Positions 1 through 10,083 are shown, numbered from the stretch's first letter. The stretch is 64,000 bases of DNA from Niallia sp. XMNu-256 (GCF_036670015.1 NZ_CP137636.1:722501-786500), one strand, 5' to 3'. Notes: generated by a model not told the origin, from the sequence alone. Program-made: numbers and translations.

Positions 1-1047
1 AATAAATTCCGTTATATTGATACCAATTTCCTCTTTGAACCTTCGTGAGAGATACGAAGGGTTCACATGTATTTCCTTCGCAATTAGTCTTTGGGTTAGC
101 GGGTTGCCCAAATTTAATAGAATATAATCAACTGCTTTTTTCACAATAGGGCTATACTGTCCTGTAGCAAAGGTGCTTACAAGATCACAATACTCATTTG
201 TCATGAGAATCAATAACTTTTCCAAGTTTGGAATAGTGGTGGTCCTTTCAATTAAAATTGCAAATCTTTCTGAGATATTATGAAGATAGACGGGATGCAC
301 CCCACCTCTTTCAGCGGCAATTCTATATAAAGTATTCATTACAAAGGCCATATTTTTTGATGAACGGATAGGGCTTCCGGGAATGCGATCTGAAAATTCC
401 AATAGTCCTGCCGTTGTGTGCATGATGCTATTGGCTTCTGTTTTATTTCCCCTTGTTATAGCGTCCATCAGCATACTTTGAGCTTGATATCTTTTTTCAA
501 TAATCTCTTTGTTTTCCTCAATACTCATCTTTAGATGATTTTTATTTAGATTGGGTTTTGGTACATGTGAAGAGATTGATTGTGCTGGGATGTAATCATG
601 GCTGCACATGTTAACAAGCAATTCCCCAATACTCTGATATTCGATTTCGCCTAAAACGGGCAAGGATTGATAGAATTGTTCTAGCTGTTTACGCTCACCT
701 ATAGGAAGAGTGTTTCTTGTAATAATATCTTTAATAAGATCGATAACGGACATACTTGAAATGAAGGGGCCGACTGCTATGCTTCCAATTAACGATTGGT
801 TCTCCCAAAATCCAACAGCCATATATTCAAGCCCAAATAGATTGATGTAGTGATAATAATGATGAGGGGAAGTATTACAAAGCACTTCATATATATGTGT
901 GTATTCAGTTTCAGGCTGTTCTAATACGGCTGGGATGGAATGGTTTACCGATTGAAACAAGGGATTACCAGTGTGACCTATCAAAATAGTATCCATTTTT
1001 GTTATAAAATGGATTGCTTGGGCAATTTTAATTTTATTTTCTATCAA
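1..1047 (-). CDS. AraC-family transcriptional regulator (C-terminus cut by window edge)
   Basis: Reverse-strand reading frame open to the window edge. The visible C-terminal part (from about 1 to 130) encodes the AraC helix-turn-helix signature: a run ending AKEIHVNPSYLSRRFKEE follows NLGNPLTQ. The N-terminal 270 or so residues form a sensor region whose family I do not recognise. I chose the TTG at 1047 because AAAGGGGA lies just upstream; an in-frame ATG at 1080 has no ribosome binding site. The gene is divergent from uidA and shares a 240-bp intergenic region with it, so it is the natural candidate for a glucuronide-responsive activator of uidA. That role is inferred from position. The last residues of the second recognition helix lie outside the window. 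Confidence 0.85.
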   Translation of the reverse strand, partial: MIENKIKIAQAIHFITKMDTILIGHTGNPLFQSVNHSIPAVLEQPETEYTHIYEVLCNTSPHHYYHYINLFGLEYMAVGFWENQSLIGSIAVGPFISSMSVIDLIKDIITRNTLPIGERKQLEQFYQSLPVLGEIEYQSIGELLVNMCSHDYIPAQSISSHVPKPNLNKNHLKMSIEENKEIIEKRYQAQSMLMDAITRGNKTEANSIMHTTAGLLEFSDRIPGSPIRSSKNMAFVMNTLYRIAAERGGVHPVYLHNISERFAILIERTTTIPNLEKLLILMTNEYCDLVSTFATGQYSPIVKKAVDYILLNLGNPLTQRLIAKEIHVNPSYLSRRFKEEIGINITEFI

Positions 1048-1209
1048 AGGAATTCCCCTTTCAATCTCCTCTATTATCATAAAGTAATATAATTACTATT
1101 TTAGTTAAAAAATTACGATTAATAAAGTGAATCATTTATTATAATGAAATTACATTAAGCCCTACATAAGAGGGTATAAGAAATAATATCAGGGTTAATT
1201 TTGGATACC

Positions 1210-1224
1210 CTAATCTAAGATTAG
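1210..1224. promoter_or_regulatory. Perfect 7-1-7 palindrome between the araC-type regulator and uidA
   Basis: CTAATCTAAGATTAG is a perfect inverted repeat in the divergent intergenic region 1048-1289, 66 bp before the uidA start. It differs from the GTATAC operators found in the rest of the island, so uidA may answer to another regulator. Its function is inferred. Confidence 0.4.
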
Positions 1225-1289
1225 ATAAAGCATATTAGAATTCCCACTACTAATTGCAGTTTTTCATATAATGATTGGAGGAAAAGTAT

Positions 1290-3104
1290 ATGTTATATCC
1301 TATAGCTACAGATAGTCGTGTTGTCATGGATCTAAGTGGAGTTTGGAAATTTATGATTGATAAAGAGGTAGAGCCCATCGAGGTATCACAACAGCTCCCA
1401 ACCAATGAAGTGATGGCTGTTCCTGCTTCTTTTAATGATCAGACACCCATAAAAGAGATCCGTGAACATAGTGGTTATATTTGGTATGAAAGAGAATTCT
1501 CCGTTGCGAAGGCTTTACGCAATGAAAGATTAGTATTGCGTTTTGGATCTGCTACCCATGAAGCATGGGTTTATTTAAACGGCAAGGAAATATCTCATCA
1601 TAAAGGTGGATTTACCCCATTCGAAGTAGAAATCAATGACTTTTTAGTAGAGGGTTCAAATCGTTTAACCGTTCGTTTAAGTAATTTATTGGATTATACT
1701 ACACTACCAGTTGGTAACTATAGTGAGAAGAAAGATGCAGATGGCCGTGTAATTCGAAATGTCGATGAAAACTTTGACTTCTTTAATTTTGCAGGCTTAC
1801 ATCGTCCAGTTAAAATTTATTCTACACCAAGGGAATACATTGAGGACATTGTGATTGTTCCTGAGGTAGATTTAAATGTTAAAAAGGCGGATGTAAAAAT
1901 CTCTGTTAAAACAACAGGAAACTTTGATGAAGTACGTGTAACGATCTTAGATGAAGAAGGCAAGAAAGTAGCTCAAGCGTCAGGTAATGAAACTAATGTT
2001 TTAATTGAAAATGTACAATTATGGCAGCCGTTGAATGCCTTTCTTTATAAAGCAAAAGTGGAAGGCATTAAGAACGGAGAAATGGTTGATGTCTATGAAG
2101 AGTTATTCGGTGTCCGCAAGGTTGAAGTAAAGAACGGTAAGTTCCTGATTAACGGTGAACCATTCTATTTTAAAGGTTTTGGTAAACATGAAGATACTTA
2201 TGTAAATGGTCGTGGGTTGAACGAGGCCTATAATGTATTGGATATCAATTTAATGAAAAAAATGGGTGCGAACTCATTACGGACGTCTCACTATCCATAT
2301 TCTGAAGAAATGATGCGTTTATGTGACCGTGAAGGGATTGTTGTGATTGATGAGACACCTGCAGTTGGATTAATGTTGTCCTTTACGTTTGATGTATCCC
2401 TTTTAGAAAAAGGTGGAGATTTCGCAGACGATACTTGGAAAGAACTTAGAACTGCAGAGGCACACAAGCAGGTCATTCGTGAATTAATTGACCGTGATAA
2501 AAACCACGCCTGTGTCGTCATGTGGTCGATTGCGAATGAGGCAGCAACATATTCACAAGGTGCTTATGAGTACTTTGAGCCGTTATTTAATCTAGCTCGC
2601 GAATTGGACCCACAAAAACGCCCGTGTACAAATGTCAGCATTATGATGGCAACACCAACGGCTGATAAATGTACAGACTTGGTAGATGTCATTGCCTTGA
2701 ATCGTTACTATGGTTGGTATGTACAACATGGTGATCTAAAAACAGCGGAAGAAAAAACGCGCCAAGAACTATTAGCATGGCAAGAAAAATATCCAGATAA
2801 GCCAATTATGTATACTGAATATGGTGCTGATACGGTGGCAGGATTCCACAGTGCATACGGTGAGCCATTTTCTGAAGAATATCAAGAAGATTACTATCGC
2901 ATAAATAGTAAAGTATTTGATGAAATTCAAAACTTTGTAGGCGAGCAATTATGGAACTTTGCTGATTTCCAAACCAAGTTCGGAATCATGCGTGTACAAG
3001 GGAATAAAAAAGGTGTATTTACAAGATCAAGGGAACCCAAAATGGTTGTACGCTATTTAAGTGATCGTTGGAATAATATACCAAATTTAGGCTATAAAAA
3101 GTAA
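1290..3104 (+). CDS. uidA: beta-glucuronidase, glycoside hydrolase family 2
   Basis: Hydrolyses beta-D-glucuronides to free glucuronate, the entry step for the catabolic genes that follow. The 604-residue length and GH2 layout (sugar-binding, Ig-like, TIM barrel) fit UidA. The acid/base glutamate is E417 in SIANEA and the nucleophile is E510 in YTEYGAD. The NxK motif diagnostic for uronate binding is present as N572-K-K574 in GNKKGVFTR. There is no signal peptide, so the enzyme is cytoplasmic. I chose ATG 1290 because GGAGG at 1277-1281 is correctly spaced; a TTG at 1275 would start inside that site. It is a single-gene unit, with repeat A1 and a regulatory region before the next gene, and none of the island's GTATAC operators precedes it. 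Confidence 0.95.
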   Translation: MLYPIATDSRVVMDLSGVWKFMIDKEVEPIEVSQQLPTNEVMAVPASFNDQTPIKEIREHSGYIWYEREFSVAKALRNERLVLRFGSATHEAWVYLNGKEISHHKGGFTPFEVEINDFLVEGSNRLTVRLSNLLDYTTLPVGNYSEKKDADGRVIRNVDENFDFFNFAGLHRPVKIYSTPREYIEDIVIVPEVDLNVKKADVKISVKTTGNFDEVRVTILDEEGKKVAQASGNETNVLIENVQLWQPLNAFLYKAKVEGIKNGEMVDVYEELFGVRKVEVKNGKFLINGEPFYFKGFGKHEDTYVNGRGLNEAYNVLDINLMKKMGANSLRTSHYPYSEEMMRLCDREGIVVIDETPAVGLMLSFTFDVSLLEKGGDFADDTWKELRTAEAHKQVIRELIDRDKNHACVVMWSIANEAATYSQGAYEYFEPLFNLARELDPQKRPCTNVSIMMATPTADKCTDLVDVIALNRYYGWYVQHGDLKTAEEKTRQELLAWQEKYPDKPIMYTEYGADTVAGFHSAYGEPFSEEYQEDYYRINSKVFDEIQNFVGEQLWNFADFQTKFGIMRVQGNKKGVFTRSREPKMVVRYLSDRWNNIPNLGYKK

Positions 3105-3160
3105 TTTCAAGGATTCTTGTTGATACAGATATGTCTGAAACATACCTGCACTTTGTTTCA

Positions 3161-3378
3161 ATAAAGTGAAACTTCTATCAGTGTGGGGTCTTTTATCCCG
3201 CACTGATGGTTAGTTGAGGCCAGCAGCATGCTGGTCACGCAGACGTTGCCGCAGGCGTATTTAGTCTGTGTTCAACTTCCGGAGCTTTACGGGCAGTTGA
3301 TCCCCCATCTATCTTTTTTTATCATACTTAGAACCTTGAGGTGGAGTCTTACTGTCAGTTATGCCTGATAAAAATTAA
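3161..3378 (+). repeat. Dispersed repeat A, copy 1 (full length)
   Basis: An element of about 215 bp running from ATAAAGTGAAACTTC to GCCTGATAAAAA. It begins with a strong hairpin (ATCAGTG...CACTGAT) and contains the blocks GTTGCCGCAGGCGTA and GGAGCTTTACGGGC. The same blocks recur at 10084, 24226, 28163, 32087 and 34651. There is no ORF inside. Confidence 0.8.
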
Positions 3379-3447
3379 AGGTTCATGAATTATTTGACCA
3401 TCTCTTTTCAAAATGAGTAATATGTCTAAATCTAAATTTGAACAATA

Positions 3448-3461
3448 TGTTAACGTTTTCA
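3448..3461. promoter_or_regulatory. cre site (CcpA box) upstream of the first GPH transporter
   Basis: TGTTAACGTTTTCA matches the cre consensus TGWAANCGNTNWCA at all but one position. It ends 8 bp before the -35 element, so CcpA bound here could block or modulate initiation. The matching site before the second transporter (12160) has the same spacing. Confidence 0.6.
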
Positions 3462-3469
3462 TTTTCTTG

Positions 3470-3509
3470 TTGTATTATTTTTTTCAGGATGCTAGTATAC
3501 AAGTATACC
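3470..3509 (+). promoter_or_regulatory. Promoter with overlapping GTATAC-type operator, site A
   Basis: A -35 TTGTAT (3470-3475), a 17-bp spacer and a -10 TAGTAT (3493-3498). The -10 lies inside the palindrome CTAGTATACAAGTATACC (3492-3509), so a bound repressor would occlude RNA polymerase. The same arrangement occurs at 12182 and 14656. The probable ligand is the GntR/FCD protein encoded at 13880 (inference). Confidence 0.65.
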
Positions 3510-3540
3510 AAAGATGACTAGAGGAGTATTATTTCAATAT

Positions 3541-3580
3541 AAATATCTAAATATCTAAATATCTAAATATCTAAATATAT
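3541..3580 (+). repeat. Tandem 8-bp repeat in the transporter leader
   Basis: Four perfect AAATATCT units followed by a fifth variant (AAATATAT). They lie between operator A and the start of the GPH transporter, in what should be its 5' untranslated region. Copy number could vary by slippage. Confidence 0.75.
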
Positions 3581-3669
3581 TTATAATGAAACATTTAGAT
3601 TAAAGGTAAAGTGCTCCGTACAGTGCTCTAGTAATTATACGTATAAAAAATACTATGGAGGGGTATTTC

Positions 3670-5211
3670 ATGTCAGCTAAAGACAGAAAGGTAACGTTAA
3701 AAACAAGTATAGGGTTTGGATTAACAGATATTATGGGTGGAGGAGCATTTACGATTATTGGAGCTTGGCTGTTGTTCTTCTTTACAACGTTTGCTGGTTT
3801 ATCACCGGTACAAGCTGCGTCCATTATCGCTATTGCCCGTATCGTGGATGCTGTTATCAGTTTATTTGTTGGGAGTATTTCAGATAATTTATTAAAATAT
3901 AAAATTGGACGTAAATTTGGTCGCCGTAGATTCTTCTTGCTCATTGGTTCACCATTAATGCTTGCTTATGTACTGCTATGGGTTTCTGGGATGAGTTACT
4001 GGTACTATCTATTAACTTTTCTACTATTTGAAGTGATTGCAGCAATGGTATTAATCCCTTGGGAAACACTTCCTTCTGAAATGACAAAAGACTTTAATGA
4101 AAGAACACAGATGTCAACAGCAAGAATGTTCCTATCAGGTACAGGTACTTTCCTAGCAACATTTGTTCCAGGTCAAATTCTTGCTGTACTTGGTCAAGAT
4201 AATTCCTACGCATTTCTAATAAACGGAGCATTTTTCGCTATTTTATTTGCTGTTTGTATCTTTATTTCCTACAAATCCACATGGGAGAGAGAACTTACAC
4301 CTGAAGAAGAACAGGCATTAGCTCAACAATCAATGGAAGGTCGTAAAAGCTTCTCTGATTCATTAAAAGAGGTTGGCGAAGTCCTAAAAGGATATATTAC
4401 AACATTTAAAATTAAGGCATTTCGTAAGCATTTAGGTATTTATATTTTTTCTTTTACTGCAAAGGACGTATTTAATGCTACATTCGTCTACTTCTGTGTA
4501 TTTGCGCTTGGTCAATCATCAACACTTGGTGCGAACCTGCTGTCATTAAGTGCGATTGGGATTCCTATTACAATTTTAGCAGGATACTTAATGATTAAAC
4601 TTGGACCTGCAAATTTATTCAAAATTTCTTATTCTACAATGATCATCTGTTTGGTTGGATTCTATGTAGTATATTTAACAAAACCAGCCTTGATGATTCC
4701 ATTATTGTTCGTAATTGCCGGTCTTTATCAAGTTGGTAGAAGTATTTTAGAATTTACGCCTTGGAATGTATTCCCTTTCATTCCAGATGTTGATGAAATC
4801 GTTACAAAACAAAGACGCGAAGGTCTCTTTGCAGCGGTCATGACGTTTGCTAGAAAATCCTCTGTCGCTGTTGCTACGATGGCTGTCGGTTTATTATTGG
4901 AATTCGGCGGATTTGTTGAAGGTGCTGCTGCCCAATCAACTCAGGCGATTTCAACTATTGTGTATACGATGGTAATAGCCACTGCAGGTTTACTTCTGGT
5001 ATCATTAGGAATTGCTTTCACTTTCAAATTAAACCGAAATACTCATGATATTCTTGTTAATGAAATTGATCGTTTGAAAGCTGGCGGTTTAAAATCAGAT
5101 GTTGATTCAGAAACAAGGGAAGTTGTTGAAAATCTAACTGGTTATAATTATGACGAAGTATGGATGGATAATAATGATGAGGTAAAAACCTCCAAAATGG
5201 AAATTGCATAG
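3670..5211 (+). CDS. GPH-family (glycoside-pentoside-hexuronide) cation symporter
   Basis: A 513-residue MFS-type membrane protein with about 12 hydrophobic segments and the GPH cytoplasmic loop near residues 80-95 (YKIGRKFGRRR). It lies downstream of uidA and upstream of the kdgK operon, so it probably imports glucuronides or hexuronates with a cation. Substrate is inferred from context. The hydrophilic tail after about residue 460 is longer than in short GPH proteins. ATG 3670 is chosen because GGAGGGG precedes it; the ATG at 3655 would put that site inside the coding region. Expression should be under CcpA (cre 3448) and the GTATAC operator A. It is only distantly like the second GPH transporter at 12384. 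Confidence 0.85.
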   Translation: MSAKDRKVTLKTSIGFGLTDIMGGGAFTIIGAWLLFFFTTFAGLSPVQAASIIAIARIVDAVISLFVGSISDNLLKYKIGRKFGRRRFFLLIGSPLMLAYVLLWVSGMSYWYYLLTFLLFEVIAAMVLIPWETLPSEMTKDFNERTQMSTARMFLSGTGTFLATFVPGQILAVLGQDNSYAFLINGAFFAILFAVCIFISYKSTWERELTPEEEQALAQQSMEGRKSFSDSLKEVGEVLKGYITTFKIKAFRKHLGIYIFSFTAKDVFNATFVYFCVFALGQSSTLGANLLSLSAIGIPITILAGYLMIKLGPANLFKISYSTMIICLVGFYVVYLTKPALMIPLLFVIAGLYQVGRSILEFTPWNVFPFIPDVDEIVTKQRREGLFAAVMTFARKSSVAVATMAVGLLLEFGGFVEGAAAQSTQAISTIVYTMVIATAGLLLVSLGIAFTFKLNRNTHDILVNEIDRLKAGGLKSDVDSETREVVENLTGYNYDEVWMDNNDEVKTSKMEIA

Positions 5212-5374
5212 CATCCATGAACCTCCAAGTTATTGTTAATAGGAGGTTTGAAAGCGGATACAGTTGAACGAATATGATACCCATAGGTTAGATTCGATAA
5301 ATTATATAAAACAAATAATAGATTTAAGAATCTAACCTTAACCTAACATCTCAACATTTAACTTAAGTATTCAT

Positions 5375-5389
5375 GTATACTAGTATAAT
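5375..5389 (+). promoter_or_regulatory. GTATAC-type operator, site B, upstream of the kdgK operon
   Basis: GTATACTAGTATAA is a near-perfect palindrome of the same type as sites A, C, D and E. TATAAT at 5384-5389 overlaps its right half and may be the -10 of the kdgK-uxaC-uxuA-uxuB operon. No convincing -35 was found. Confidence 0.55.
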
Positions 5390-5516
5390 AAGAATATTTA
5401 GGTCTCTACTAAAGATATGTCCGGAAATTGGTAACTCTATAGGTATGAAGAATAAATGGTGATCGTTTATACAACAAGTTGCCTAAATAATTACTAACAA
5501 GAAGGTGGAATAAATA

Positions 5517-6530
5517 GTGAAGAAAGTAGTTACTTTAGGAGAAATTATGCTGCGATTAGCTGCTCCTGATTATCAAAAAATTGTTCAAGCCCAATCCTTT
5601 GATGCTATTTATGGTGGAGGGGAGGCAAATGTTGCCATTTCATTAGCCAAATTTGGACTAGATAGTTCATTTGTAACGAAGCTACCGAAAAATGCTATTG
5701 GAACGAGTGCTGAACAACAATTAAATCGTTTCGGTGTTAAAACCGATCATGTTATTCATGGTGGAGATAGATTAGGAATTTATTTTTTAGAAAATGGTTA
5801 TTCTATTCGCCCATCAAAAGTTTACTATGATAGAAAGTATTCAGCTTTTGCAGAGTCGAAGGTCGAAGAATATGATTTTGATGCCATTTTTGCGGATGCT
5901 GATTGGTTCCATATAAGCGGAATAACACCTGCTTTGAATGATGAGTTATTTTTATTAACGAAAACAGCACTATCAGCCGCAAAGAAAAAGGGCTTAAAAA
6001 CAAGCTGTGACCTTAATTATCGCAGTTCTCTATGGTCATTTGAAGATGCGCGAAAAAAAATGTCTGAATTGGTATCAAATGTTGATCTATGTATTGGAAT
6101 AGAACCGTTACAGTTGCTAGATGAAAATGGCGATGAAATTAAAGATCATCTACCTGAAAATCCAAATATAGATGATTACTTGAAAGTTATGAATGAAATG
6201 AAAAGGCAGTTTGGGATTGAATATGTTGCCATGACCAAAAGATCCCATCTATCTGTTAATCGTAACCGCCTACAAGCATTCCTTTTTGACGGACAAGAGA
6301 TATATCAATCAAGTACAGTTGAGGTCGATATTATTGATCGAGTTGGAACAGGAGATGCTTTCTCAGCGGGAATGATTTATTCATTAATCAATAATTTTGA
6401 ACCTAAAAAAGCTGTTGAATTTGGATTAGGTTGTTTTGCTCTTAAGCACACAGTTAAAGGGGACGCTAATTTAGTGCCGATTTCAGATATAGAAAATTTC
6501 ATGAATGGTTCTCTTGCCATTAATCGATAA
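5517..6530 (+). CDS. kdgK: 2-dehydro-3-deoxygluconokinase (PfkB family)
   Basis: Phosphorylates KDG to KDPG with ATP, the step before the aldolase KdgA. The 337-residue protein shows the PfkB N-terminal glycine-rich region (YGGGEANVAISLAKFG) and the C-terminal signature DRVGTGDAFSAG with catalytic base D280. A GTG start follows AAGGTGG with proper spacing. It heads an operon with uxaC1, uxuA1 and uxuB1, separated by short gaps, while the aldolase gene heads the second, parallel operon at 14835. PfkB enzymes are hard to separate by substrate from sequence alone, and the uxu neighbours make KDG by far the most likely. Operator B lies about 130 bp upstream. Confidence 0.88.
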   Translation: MKKVVTLGEIMLRLAAPDYQKIVQAQSFDAIYGGGEANVAISLAKFGLDSSFVTKLPKNAIGTSAEQQLNRFGVKTDHVIHGGDRLGIYFLENGYSIRPSKVYYDRKYSAFAESKVEEYDFDAIFADADWFHISGITPALNDELFLLTKTALSAAKKKGLKTSCDLNYRSSLWSFEDARKKMSELVSNVDLCIGIEPLQLLDENGDEIKDHLPENPNIDDYLKVMNEMKRQFGIEYVAMTKRSHLSVNRNRLQAFLFDGQEIYQSSTVEVDIIDRVGTGDAFSAGMIYSLINNFEPKKAVEFGLGCFALKHTVKGDANLVPISDIENFMNGSLAINR

Positions 6531-6556
6531 GAATAGATCTAGGAGGTGTTAGAGTT

Positions 6557-7975
6557 TTGAGTACTTTTATCCATGAAAACTTTATGTTAACGAACCAAAC
6601 AGCTATTGAACTCTATCATAATTATGCTGAAAAAATGCCAATTTACGATTATCACTGCCACTTATCACCAAAGGATATTGCTGAAAATCGTAAATTTAAC
6701 AATATAACCGAGTTATGGCTTGAAGGCGACCATTATAAATGGAGAGCGATGAGAGCGCATGGGATTGCGGAAAAATATATTACTGGTGATGCTGATCCGA
6801 AGGAAAAATTTGCTGCATGGGCTAAAACGGTGCCATATACACTTGGGAATGCACTATATCACTGGACTCATATTGAGCTAAAAAAATACTTTGGTATTGA
6901 AGAACTACTAAATGAAGAGAGCTGTGAACGTATCTGGAATCAGTGTAACGAATTATTGCAACAGGATAATTATTCTGTTCGTGAATTGATTAAGCGCTCC
7001 AACGTCAAGGTGATCGGGACAACAGATGAACCGACTGACGATCTTCAGTATCATGAAATAATTGCTCAGCTATCAGAGTTTCCAGTAAAAGTGATACCGT
7101 CCTTTCGCCCTGATAAAGGGTTAGAAATTAATAAAAAGACGTTTCTTCCATTTGTTGAGGAGCTTGAAAAAACGGTCAACCAAAACTTGACGATCTATAG
7201 CGAATATGTAGAAGCGTTACTTTCTCGTGTGCAATATTTCCATGAAAAGGGCTGCCGAATTTCTGACCATGGCTTATCTGAAATTCCGTTTGCTGAATTC
7301 GAAGTAGATGAATTAGATAGAATATATCAATCTGGCCGCAAAGGCAACCGTGTAAGTTTAGAGGATGAAAATAAGTTTAAAACAGCCCTTTTAATGGCTC
7401 TTGCCAAAGCGTATAAAGAGCGCAACTGGGCAATGCAAATCCATTTTGGTGCGATTCGTAATAATAATACGAAAATGTTTCACAAATTGGGTCCTGATGC
7501 AGGTTTTGACTCCATTAGTGATCAAGGTGAAGTTGCACAACCATTAAATGCTTTATTAAATTCTTTTGAAATGCGGGATTCATTGCCAAGAACAATCGTT
7601 TACAACTTAAATCCCGTTTACAATGAACTGGTTGGGACAACCATTCAAAACTTCCAAAGCAATGAAGCAGGAATAGCTGGTAAAATCCAATTTGGTTCTG
7701 GCTGGTGGTTTAATGATACAAAACCAGGAATGATCCGCCAATTAACAGCTTTAGCTGATCAAGGGTTATTAATGCATTTTGTTGGGATGCTGACAGATTC
7801 ACGTAGCTTTATCTCATATAGCAGACATGAATACTTCCGCCGTATCCTATGCAACTTAGTTGGTACATGGGTGGAAGATGGGGAAATTCCAAATGACCCA
7901 GCATTGCTGCAAAAACTTGTTGAAAACATTTGTTATAACAATGCTAAAAACTACTTCGCAATTGAAGTTGAATGA
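6557..7975 (+). CDS. uxaC: glucuronate isomerase, copy 1
   Basis: Converts D-glucuronate to D-fructuronate (and galacturonate to tagaturonate). The 472-residue protein has the usual UxaC length, with the metal-binding HxH in YDYHCHLSP near the N-terminus and the conserved IVYNLNP and GSGWWFNDT blocks in the C-terminal half. It starts at TTG 6557 behind AGGAGGT. It is the second gene of the kdgK operon, 26 bp after kdgK. A second copy at 15533 is about 88% identical by eye, with most differences before residue 300. No reason to think either copy is inactive. Confidence 0.95.
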   Translation: MSTFIHENFMLTNQTAIELYHNYAEKMPIYDYHCHLSPKDIAENRKFNNITELWLEGDHYKWRAMRAHGIAEKYITGDADPKEKFAAWAKTVPYTLGNALYHWTHIELKKYFGIEELLNEESCERIWNQCNELLQQDNYSVRELIKRSNVKVIGTTDEPTDDLQYHEIIAQLSEFPVKVIPSFRPDKGLEINKKTFLPFVEELEKTVNQNLTIYSEYVEALLSRVQYFHEKGCRISDHGLSEIPFAEFEVDELDRIYQSGRKGNRVSLEDENKFKTALLMALAKAYKERNWAMQIHFGAIRNNNTKMFHKLGPDAGFDSISDQGEVAQPLNALLNSFEMRDSLPRTIVYNLNPVYNELVGTTIQNFQSNEAGIAGKIQFGSGWWFNDTKPGMIRQLTALADQGLLMHFVGMLTDSRSFISYSRHEYFRRILCNLVGTWVEDGEIPNDPALLQKLVENICYNNAKNYFAIEVE

Positions 7976-7996
7976 TAAAAGGGAGGAAATTTAATT

Positions 7997-9043
7997 ATGG
8001 AAATGGGTTTTCGTTGGTATGGTAAAACAGATTCGATTCCACTAGAATACATTCGTCAAATTCCTGGGATGAAAGGAATTGTAACCGCTATTTATGATAT
8101 TCCGGTTGGGGAAGCTTGGCCGATGGATAAAATTGAAGAGTTAAAGAAAACAGTTGAGGATGCAGGTTTACACATTTCAGTGATTGAAAGTGTTCCTGTT
8201 CATGAAGATATTAAAATCGGGTTACCAACTCGTGATCAATATATTGAGAACTACAAAACAACTTTACGTAATCTTGGTAAAGCGGGCATTCCCGTTGTAT
8301 GTTACAACTTTATGCCAATCTTTGACTGGACACGTACGGATTTAGAATATCGTCTTCCAGATGGATCTACAGCTCTTATTTTTGAAGAAGAAGTAGCAAA
8401 GAAAATGGATCCTCTAACAGGTGAACTTTCACTTCCAGGTTGGGATTCTAGCTACAAGAAAGAAGACTTGCAACAATTATTTGATCACTACAAAAATGTA
8501 GATCACGAAAAGCTTTGGGAAAACCTAGAGTATTTCATTAAAGAAATCATTCCAGTAGCAGAAGAAGCTGGCATTAAGATGGCCATCCATCCGGATGATC
8601 CTCCGTATGATATCTTTGGATTACCACGCATTATCACAAACAAAGAAAACTTAGAAAGATTCATTAACCTATATGACAGCCCAAATAACGGGTTAACGAT
8701 GTGTAGTGGATCTCTTGGTGCAGAACCTAAAAATGATTTCCCAGAAATGTTACGCTATTTCGGTCAAAAAGATCGCGTGAATTTCGTACATGCTCGTAAC
8801 ATAAAGCTTACAGGCGGGTTGTCGTTTGAAGAAAGTGCGCATCCAACTGAATATGGATCCATTGACATGTATGAAGTGATTAAAGCAATGGCAGATTTCA
8901 ACTACACAGGTCCAATTCGTCCTGACCACGGAAGAATGATTTGGGGCGAAACGGGTAAACCAGGTTATGGATTATATGACCGCGCTTTAGGTGCAACATA
9001 TCTATATGGATTATGGGAAGCAGAACAAAAAAGTAGAAAATAA
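7997..9043 (+). CDS. uxuA: mannonate dehydratase, copy 1
   Basis: Dehydrates D-mannonate to 2-keto-3-deoxygluconate, using a divalent metal. The 348-residue TIM-barrel protein of the xylose-isomerase-like superfamily shows [15 protein letters not shown] and the HPDDPP loop typical of UxuA. ATG follows GGGAGG. It lies 21 bp after uxaC1. Copy 2 at 16969 differs at only about a dozen residues (roughly 96-97% identity by eye), the most conserved pair of the duplicated set. Confidence 0.95.
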   Translation: MEMGFRWYGKTDSIPLEYIRQIPGMKGIVTAIYDIPVGEAWPMDKIEELKKTVEDAGLHISVIESVPVHEDIKIGLPTRDQYIENYKTTLRNLGKAGIPVVCYNFMPIFDWTRTDLEYRLPDGSTALIFEEEVAKKMDPLTGELSLPGWDSSYKKEDLQQLFDHYKNVDHEKLWENLEYFIKEIIPVAEEAGIKMAIHPDDPPYDIFGLPRIITNKENLERFINLYDSPNNGLTMCSGSLGAEPKNDFPEMLRYFGQKDRVNFVHARNIKLTGGLSFEESAHPTEYGSIDMYEVIKAMADFNYTGPIRPDHGRMIWGETGKPGYGLYDRALGATYLYGLWEAEQKSRK

Positions 9044-9095
9044 TCTTCTACTTAATAGTTAGTTATTAAACGATTTTGATAAGGGGGATGAGAGT

Positions 9096-9950
9096 ATGGC
9101 AGTTCCATTTAGAGTAGATTTAACAGATAAAGTCGCCATTGTAACTGGTGGTGGCGGTGTATTAGGTTCTTATTTTTCAAAAGCTTTAGCAGAATGTGGT
9201 GCAAAAGTAGCGATTATCGATCGAACGCAAGAATCAGCGGATAAAGTAACCGCTGAAATCAAAGAAGCAGGCGGTAAAGCAATTGGTGTAGAAGCGAACG
9301 TTCTAGATAAAGAAGCATTAGAAAGAGCTCGTCAAATCATTATAAAAGAATTTGGTCCTGTAGACATTCTTTTAAACGGCGCAGGCGGAAACAATCCAAA
9401 GGGCTCTACAGACGACGAATTCTATAATGAAGAAGAAGTGAAGAAAAATCCAGAATTAAAAACATTCTTTGACTTAGATCCTGAGGGTGTTGGATTTGTT
9501 TTTGACTTAAACTTCTTAGGAACATTACTTCCTTCCCAAGTGTTTGCGAAAGATATGATTGGTAAAAAAGGTGCCAATATCATTAATGTTTCTTCAATGA
9601 ATGCTTATACACCTTTAACAAAGATTCCTGCTTATAGTGGAGCGAAAGCTGCTATCAGTAATTTTACACAATGGTTAGCTACTTACTTTGCAAAAACAGG
9701 TATTCGTGTAAATGCAATTGCTCCAGGATTTTTAGTAACAAAACAAAACGAAAAATTACTATTCAATGAAGATGGCACACCAACTGCTAGAACTGGAAAA
9801 ATTATTAGCAGTACCCCAATGGAAAGATTCGGTGAGCCAGAAGAGTTAATAGGCGGTCTTCTATATTTAGCCAGTGAGGAAGCGGCAAGCTTTGTAACAG
9901 GCGTTGTACTTCCAATTGATGGTGGATTTTCCTCATACACGGGCGTCTAG
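9096..9950 (+). CDS. uxuB: D-fructuronate reductase / mannonate oxidoreductase (SDR family), copy 1
   Basis: Reduces fructuronate to mannonate with NAD(P)H, linking UxaC to UxuA. The 284-residue short-chain dehydrogenase has the cofactor loop TGGGGVLGS near the N-terminus and the catalytic serine and YSGAK (Tyr-x-x-x-Lys) pair in the middle. As in B. subtilis (YjmF), the SDR-type enzyme replaces the long-chain UxuB of enteric bacteria. It is the last gene of operon 1, followed by a terminator at 10045. Compared with copy 2 at 18054, most changes fall in the first 115 residues and the rest is nearly identical. Function rests on operon context, since SDR specificity is not readable from sequence. 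Confidence 0.88.
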   Translation: MAVPFRVDLTDKVAIVTGGGGVLGSYFSKALAECGAKVAIIDRTQESADKVTAEIKEAGGKAIGVEANVLDKEALERARQIIIKEFGPVDILLNGAGGNNPKGSTDDEFYNEEEVKKNPELKTFFDLDPEGVGFVFDLNFLGTLLPSQVFAKDMIGKKGANIINVSSMNAYTPLTKIPAYSGAKAAISNFTQWLATYFAKTGIRVNAIAPGFLVTKQNEKLLFNEDGTPTARTGKIISSTPMERFGEPEELIGGLLYLASEEAASFVTGVVLPIDGGFSSYTGV

Positions 9951-10044
9951 TAATTCAAACACAGTATTAATTTAAGATATGGACATTATTTTTATAGCAC
10001 TACTCTGTAGATTAAGATAATCAATTTTTCTATGAATAGAAAAA

Positions 10045-10080
10045 CGGCGAGGAACATAGTTTCCCTCGCCGCTGTTCTTT
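10045..10080 (+). terminator. Terminator of the kdgK-uxaC-uxuA-uxuB operon
   Basis: A hairpin with CGGCGAGG pairing to CCTCGCCG (10045-10071) is followed by a short T-rich stretch. It stands 95 bp after the uxuB1 stop. Confidence 0.65.
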
Positions 10081-10083
10081 ATT

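Noticed and set aside
3541-3580. Short direct repeats as a possible CRISPR array
   Set aside because: The units are 8 bp with no spacers and no cas genes are near. It is a simple tandem repeat.
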